Shown here piece by piece: positions 58,244-64,000 of a stretch of 64,000 nucleotides of DNA. A program made the translations under genes and the position numbers. This DNA comes from Stratiolaelaps scimitus (lineage: Eukaryota; Arthropoda; Arachnida; Mesostigmata; Laelapidae), in contig JABWDB010000007.1 in NCBI GenBank assembly GCA_019614645.1, positions 11,359,501 through 11,423,500 of the forward strand, given 5' to 3'. The notes under the pieces are model-generated. The model was not told where the DNA came from and did no database searches. It saw nothing but the letters and a program-made list of their open reading frames with translations. Position 1 is the stretch's first letter; each line of letters opens with the position of its first letter.

Positions 58244-58849
58244 CGACATCGGTGTCCACTCTGTGATGTGTCCCCACAAGGAGAGACCCGACACCGTAAT
58301 CTATATGGCTCTAGCTGCTTGGCTCTGTGGGTCCTCCATAGACTCAACGTTGCCACAGCAAGCAACGTGGTCACACTCTGTACGGAGCATGTAGCAAGTG
58401 ACTGTTGGGAGATCTAGAGAGGAAGGGAGAGAGGGCGAAGCAACCCAAACGAGCATCACCGTAAGTCAAGTCATCCAGGCCGACCCTCTGGGAGCTGCCT
58501 ATTACACTGATTGGAAATTGATACAGCACCAACCAGAGTGGCTAGTGATGACCACAGCTAAACCCAGTTATCCTGTGTATCTCTGCTCTCGATACGAATA
58601 ATGAGCCGCCCCGGACGTTCCACAGAACTAGAAGGAAAATATGATTGTGCTACTTGCCTTCGAATGGACACTTTATTACTATTATTATTATAGAAGGCAT
58701 TCTGATGTCAACTGTTGATGCTGATGCGAGCTATTTTCAGACATTCTGTTCACATTAGATCATATATTGATATAGGGAAAAACTCGCTTTTCTGGTCAAC
58801 CTGACGACAGGTTAAACTTAGAAAATACGTATATGCTAATACATCATAC

Positions 58850-58867
58850 GCACACACACACACACAC
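58850..58867. repeat. (CA)n microsatellite
   Basis: About nine CA units. Confidence 0.85.
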
Positions 58868-59231
58868 CTACACCTATATATAACTAGTTCTTGGTTTATA
58901 TGTTTACCCCTTTCATCCAGAATCTAACAGGTTATATACATCAATTTCAGTAGCCCGTGATCTCGCGGTTTATGAGCCACTTGAAATTTACGATTGACAG
59001 GTGTGATCGTTGAAGTCAGCCATATGATGCGATGATGAGCATAGCAAACGGTTTTTTATCAGCTAGTCACATCGCATTTTTATGAAACACCGATTTTAAT
59101 TTCTCTTTTTGTTGTTGTAAACAAGTGGGTCAGTAGACTCTAGATCAACGATGGCCCTCCTCACGATCGAGATTATTATTGTCATTCAATTTATTGACTA
59201 CTGTGTACAACGGTTACTCCACCTTTGCCAG

Positions 59232-59438
59232 TTTCTCTATTTGTCGCTTCCCGTGTCAATGCCAACAAATGCTGGGTGACAGACAGCCCACGAAACAGAG
59301 TTACAATGGCGGGTCGAAGGCTCTGGGAATCGTTGCCATTACCTGCGAACTGGAAGACGTCGGTGGACGTACTTATGCCGACGCTCGGCGAAGTCCACAG
59401 CGATTATTTGTCGAAGTCAACGAAGCAGCCACTGTACG
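59232..59438 (+). CDS. candidate internal exon, cysteine-containing
   Basis: An open segment between CACCTTTGCCAG| and TACG|GTGAAT. It reads FSICRFPCQCQQMLGDRQPT, then GIVAITCELEDVGGRTYADA, then RLFVEVNEAATV. The GIVAITCELE stretch looks like a beta strand carrying a core cysteine, as in immunoglobulin-like domains; that is only an impression. A second frame (through WESLPLPANWKTSVDV) is also open to 59470, so the reading frame is not secure. Confidence 0.27.
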
Positions 59439-62400
59439 GTGAATGGATATGCGAGCCGTTTACCGGGTGAAATCGTTGTTAGCCAGAAAAGCCGTCGTTG
59501 TGAACGGAACGAGTGGCGAAACCGTGGAATAGAGCCCCGTGGCACAGTGATTAATTTCGTCTTTTTCCTCCGCATAGTCGGGCTCGGGTATTCGATTAGA
59601 ATTCGTAGATATTTCTACACACATTTGTATCATACATGAGCACATGTGTTAGCAGCTAGTGAGCTGGCGAATTGGCCCTGCGATTCAGCTGACATGCTGT
59701 AGTATCATAGTTCGACGATGAAGCATTAGCCAAGCCATGATATGTATCATGACCAAAAGGAGTGGAATTACATTTCTAGGACGTTTCCGGTTGTAGTCTG
59801 GCTCGCATACATAAACATGCCTTCTTCATAAATACGCACGTGTGATAGTGAATGCTTATACGATACGTGTGATAAGCGATAAATAATATTACCAGGAATT
59901 ATAGAAATAGTGTTCCATATCGACCCGCCTCTAATTGCAATAAGCCTACAGTTGAACTATTGCTTTGATGGTTAGCTAACAACAAATTGTGCATAAATTC
60001 TTGCTGTGGTTGGCGCCAGCCGAAGTCGACGATAGTGGTGCACTCATCGAAAAACGAACAATTTAATCACTCACCCGAAGATTGCGTATCTAATCGGATA
60101 TACGTCTCAGCCGTATAGACAAAGACACAACGGACATTCTAGCATTACAGGCCACAAACTCGACTTGCGCTTGGACATCATTACTGGCTTCTCTTCATTT
60201 CTACCACTATTAGTGGTTGTCTTGACAGAGAAGCCTCATATAGCTGTTATCTGAAAGATAGGCAACCTGCCCAATATATGAAGATTCTGACATTGGCCAT
60301 GCTCGCCAGCCAACGTGAAATTTTCGTTTACATATGATCGTATCGACTTAGACCAAGTGAATGGAAAAAGTGAATGACAAAAAAAAACGCCGGACTCTCA
60401 GTTGTCAAGAATTATCCTCAGTGTGTCCAGTCATTAATGTAACAACCATATAGACGAATCAGGCAGATTAAATCGATTTTTTTCTTAATGTATGCATTCG
60501 TTTTTGTAAACATTTTTAATCTTCCCCTTAACGACCTTTTCGCCGTGTCCAAGCCTCTCCGTTACGCCCTTGTCCCGAGGAACGCCTGCGCAGCCATCTT
60601 CGATTTATGACCCCTGAGTTGATTTGCATTACTTACCGGTGCTTCGTTTCTTGCACTTCTCTCTCTCTCTATCTCTCTCATAATGTGCCGCCTGTGCGAA
60701 CTGAGCGTGGCCGGCGATATGACGCTAAAAGCAACACGGGCCTGACAATAGCCAATGACAAACCAGCAAAAAAGGGAACAGCCGCCGTATTTATGGCTGT
60801 ATAATCGACGGCCATCACGTGTGATTGGCGCGGTCGCCGTCGACGCCTCTGCTACTGTTGTTGTTGTTGCTCCTGCATTTAGATGGCATTGCCAGGAACC
60901 CTATAACCGATGTAATGAATATCGTAGCCATTAGCGATATTTCCGCAGCGGTTGCAGAAGCCCGGGCGGTAATGAACACTTTCCATGATCCAATTTCTCT
61001 CTAATAATATCCATCCTTTGTCGTTCGTTACCACCTTGCCATCCCGATGCTATGTCGTGCCTGGGTCGCTGCACTTCAGTCTTTACGACACATCAAGAGC
61101 CTGTGCGGCTGGTCCCAATCGATAATGGCGAAATCGTCATACTCTAAGTGTATGCGATTGACGCATTACGCTCTTGATTGTGTTGACCGCATCAGAATTT
61201 ACTGCATCAAAATCGACAAATAAGCGATATTGTCAAATGAAGAAAACAATACTACGCAACCAACGATGGGAGTCAGAAGATGATGGACGTAATGGGATGA
61301 AGCGGCCGTGAAGGTTTCTTTTTCGACGAAGTGGAAGAGTGATTCGCTACCACTCACTCGTTACGCAATAACGTTCCGAGTTAGGCTGGTTGGTTCAATC
61401 AGACGCGTTAGTTCGTCTAAACTAGAGCAGCTATTTGTCAATCGATATTTGTCAATTTGAAACCGAGCGTGTCACATCTTGCAGGAGCTGACCCGAGCCT
61501 TTTGTGTGAGTATCCCCGTATCGATATAAACGATCCACATTCTAAACCATTCGAAACTTACAAGCTAGTATCTACTTAAGTCATCCGAGTACACAATCGG
61601 AAGCATTGACTCATTACTTGATTAGCATTATTATTATTATTATCTATCATCTCTAATATTATATTATCCATCTTAAACTTACCAAGTTCCTCGATGCGAG
61701 TTTGTCCTCAATTTCCTCTGTTCCGCTTCTGCAAAGTTGCAATACTGTGTGACTTTATATTGAGGGGCGTTCACGAAAGTTTAGCTTGTCGTCGCTACCC
61801 TAAAATTGGCCATCCATACGAACTCTTCTCGCGTGAGATACTCTCAACTTGCCTCGTTATACGGGGCCAGTTCGCCCCGGAGAAAATCGACCCGTTTCGC
61901 TCTCTCAGCCGGTTAGCTAGCAGCGTTGTTAGTGCGTTGTCTACCCGTCAGTAAGTCGTCATCCGCCCGTCCGAAATCCGAGCTCACGCTATCGCCTCAA
62001 ACCCTTTCAGGCTAATGGACGTTGGCGAGTACTTACTCTTACTCTCTCTCTCTCTTCCCTCTCTCGGGCACTTCCATTCTCCCGTTTCCATCATAGGTAT
62101 GGCTCATATCGACGTCACCCATATACCGATCAGGCATGGTCACCGCTCCGAACTGCACACAAAGTGATTGTCGATAACACACAAGGCTGTCTGGCCACTT
62201 TGCTTTTGTCCATATGGTGGTTCCGTTTGCGTATATTGCCGATTCAGAGGAACCCAAGAAAAGGGGGTTTCATTGCGAACAAAAAATTTCTGGGTGTACA
62301 CTTCTGATAGCTGTATATATTGCGGATGATGAAGTATATATATATAAACGTTTGTAAACATTTAAACACAAAACGCGCTTTGTAAACATCTAGAGTAGTC

Positions 62401-62870
62401 TATAAACGTCCATGCTACAGATGCCTTCTACAAGGTCACCAACTGATGATATCGAAAATGGCAGTCTGCTTTTGGATTTATAGGGTTTATTAAGGAAATA
62501 TGTACAGAGTTTTACAAGGCCATATGGGACTATAAAAGAAAATGCTATTCTGAAGCAGTAGAGTAGGTTAGGTCACGAAAACAGGCTTAACCCATCACTA
62601 TCATAACCAGGCGTTTAATATGATTGTCTCATAGCATGCACAGGTTCCATCTCGTGGCTGCTCATTTTCAATGTATTCCATGTTCTATTAACATGTGAAC
62701 AACACAAACATCTATTGCAATGAACGTACCCGAAGGCGTTTAGCCAATTGAACCCGTAAAGTAGGTTAGTCAGGTGCCGGTCTAAATCCCGACCGTCAAA
62801 TCAGCCTCACTTTCACTTAAGTGACATCGTCACCGAAAAAACTTCTGCCATCGAGTCGAATTCGTGTATC

Positions 62871-62888
62871 TGTGTGTGTGTGTGTGTG
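62871..62888. repeat. (GT)n microsatellite
   Basis: About nine GT units. Confidence 0.85.
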
Positions 62889-63302
62889 TATGTCCATGTC
62901 TATGAAACGTATGTGATCGAAACAGATCTCGCTTGAGTTCCCTGTACAGTTGGGTGGCCTGCCTCTTGCTGTATCTTCTTGTATCGGCAAGTTACGGGGT
63001 ACCGGGTTAGTCTCCGGACTGGCTATGTCAGGTTAGTGGTGGAAGCAAGCGGGGGTAAAAATGCTCCTGTTCTGTGAGGATACGAGCATCGCGGTGGCGG
63101 TGGCCAAATGGCGAGGGACCGCCGCCAGACACTGAGGACATATATGACGATGGCCGGCATCACCGTCAGCAATATGGATACCATCGCAAATTATTTTACA
63201 ACCTTTTCCTTCCTCCCTCCGGTCTCATCGTGCACTAGCCCCAGTAAAGAAACCCTCAGAATGCATCACTCAGCTTCATCGTAGCCTCGTGTATACTATA
63301 TG

Positions 63303-63313
63303 TATATATATAT

Positions 63314-63342
<29 letters not shown>
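63303..63342. repeat. (AT)n array with CTAG interruption
   Basis: AT units interrupted once by CTAGAT. Confidence 0.9.
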
Positions 63343-63344
<2 letters not shown>

Positions 63345-63381
63345 TAGTGGCTTGTGAGGAAGCAGTTTCGTGTAACTCGGA

Positions 63382-63732
63382 GTGTTCGTCGCCTGGCATC
63401 TACACAGAAACGGCTCGTATTTGGGCGCCACTTCTACAGCTAGCTATTATGCTCCGCGCACAGTGACGAAGATACGGAGTGTGCCTGAGTTGCGTTATTG
63501 CAGTTCAACGATAAGATGCTTAGGTACAAAAGTGAAGGAGAAGCATGATGGATCCTTGGTCGACCTCAGGAGTAGGAAGCAACGTCAAGTCGATGCGGCA
63601 GAAAGTATTCGGATGAATAGTACAACCGATTATAGAAAGCTGGCTGTGCTCATGAATGTCTACATGCGTACAGGTCGGTCAGTGAGTAGAAGTAAGCGTC
63701 GTCGTTGTTCCCTTGGTAAACACGAAAAATAG
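63382..63732 (+). CDS. 116-codon ORF, basic
   Basis: An open frame ending at TAG (63732), rich in Arg and Lys towards the C-terminus (SKRRRCSLGKHEK). A consensus-like donor, TCA|GTGAGT, at about 63684 would cut it after MRTGRS. No family was recognised, and the length is within the chance range. Confidence 0.15.
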   Translation: MFVAWHLHRNGSYLGATSTASYYAPRTVTKIRSVPELRYCSSTIRCLGTKVKEKHDGSLVDLRSRKQRQVDAAESIRMNSTTDYRKLAVLMNVYMRTGRSVSRSKRRRCSLGKHEK

Positions 63733-64000
63733 GATTCGATGACATTGTCGATCTATAATATGTTGTAATATGTGAGTTCCTACACATTCTTGAAGGTAAG
63801 CTTTCTCCTCAACCGCGGAATGATGCCCACGTTGCTATATCTCCGATGAGGAAGTTCAAACCTCAGCGAAGGGGAAACTACAAGTTGATTGCGTGATTTA
63901 TGGGTAAGGTAGGCGTACAGTAGCCGAGTGAAGTCTGCGTTCAAATTGCCTCAAGCTGCCACAGCATTTTCGAGTGAGTAGACTCACTCACTACAAGGGG

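Larger units (their letters stand above)
57883..59231. other. no recognised gene
   Basis: A purine-rich stretch ends in a consensus donor, ACC|GTAAGT, at about 58459/58460, possibly a noncoding 5' exon. Otherwise it holds only microsatellites. Confidence 0.5.
59439..63381. other. no recognised gene
   Basis: Average to AT-rich DNA. A strong acceptor (ACCCTTTCAG at about 62011) precedes a short frame starting LMDVGEYLLLL, without further support. 62.48-62.53 kb has GGTTTATTAAGG, loosely like the SINE 3' part. Confidence 0.5.

Noticed and set aside
62484..62530. Second LINE or SINE 3' end
   Set aside because: Shares only about 12 bp (GGTTTATTAAGG) with the SINE; no tail or further homology.

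Overview
This 64 kb window is nuclear DNA of a multicellular eukaryote. It has no compact operon-like gene tiling. Long stretches are broken only by microsatellites, and the few plausible coding pieces are short and flanked by GT/AG splice-like sites. One non-LTR retrotransposon carries an intact reverse transcriptase. The mix of tRNA-derived SINE, LINE with a non-poly(A) 3' tail, many (AT)n arrays and moderate GC content would fit an arthropod, possibly a mite or other arachnid. That taxonomic guess is weak and rests on general impression only.

The only feature I can name with confidence is a LINE (about 37.54-39.93 kb, minus strand). It is 5'-truncated, has a 721-codon open frame with all core reverse-transcriptase motifs, and ends in a (TTTGAA)4 tail. 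A tRNA-derived SINE lies at about 13.25-13.41 kb, minus strand. Its 3' part resembles the 3' end of this LINE, and it ends in a different short tandem repeat, (TTTAC)n. This looks like a SINE/LINE tail-sharing pair and is the most interesting observation here.

No ordinary host gene could be recognised by family. I list candidate exons found by reading open frames against splice signals. (1) A plus-strand three-exon model at 55.9-56.7 kb, phases compatible and an AATAAA downstream. (2) A minus-strand group at 23.4-19.1 kb: an N-terminal exon with a polyalanine run, then two exons separated by a 90-nt intron. (3) A minus-strand group at 42.8-40.5 kb. (4) Two possible secreted proteins with signal peptides, at 5.35 kb (plus) and 34.9 kb (minus). 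(5) Several isolated exons. All have low to moderate confidence: in DNA of this composition, frames on both strands often look protein-like, and ORFs of 120-150 codons are expected by chance.

Layout: 0-5 kb, tetranucleotide and GTT repeats with a GC-rich patch; 5-13 kb, a secreted-peptide candidate, a strong hairpin and GC-rich islands near 8-9.4 and 12-12.9 kb; 13-16 kb, the SINE and a GC-rich block; 16-24 kb, candidate minus-strand exons; 24-34 kb, mostly featureless apart from AT arrays and one candidate exon; 34-36 kb, clustered candidates; 37.5-39.9 kb, the LINE; 40-45 kb, candidate exons on both strands; 45-55 kb, GC-rich purine/pyrimidine blocks, then AT-rich DNA with two long (AT)n arrays; 55.9-59.4 kb, candidate plus-strand exons; 59.4-64 kb, nothing recognised. 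No rRNA, functional tRNA, CRISPR array or prokaryotic system is present.
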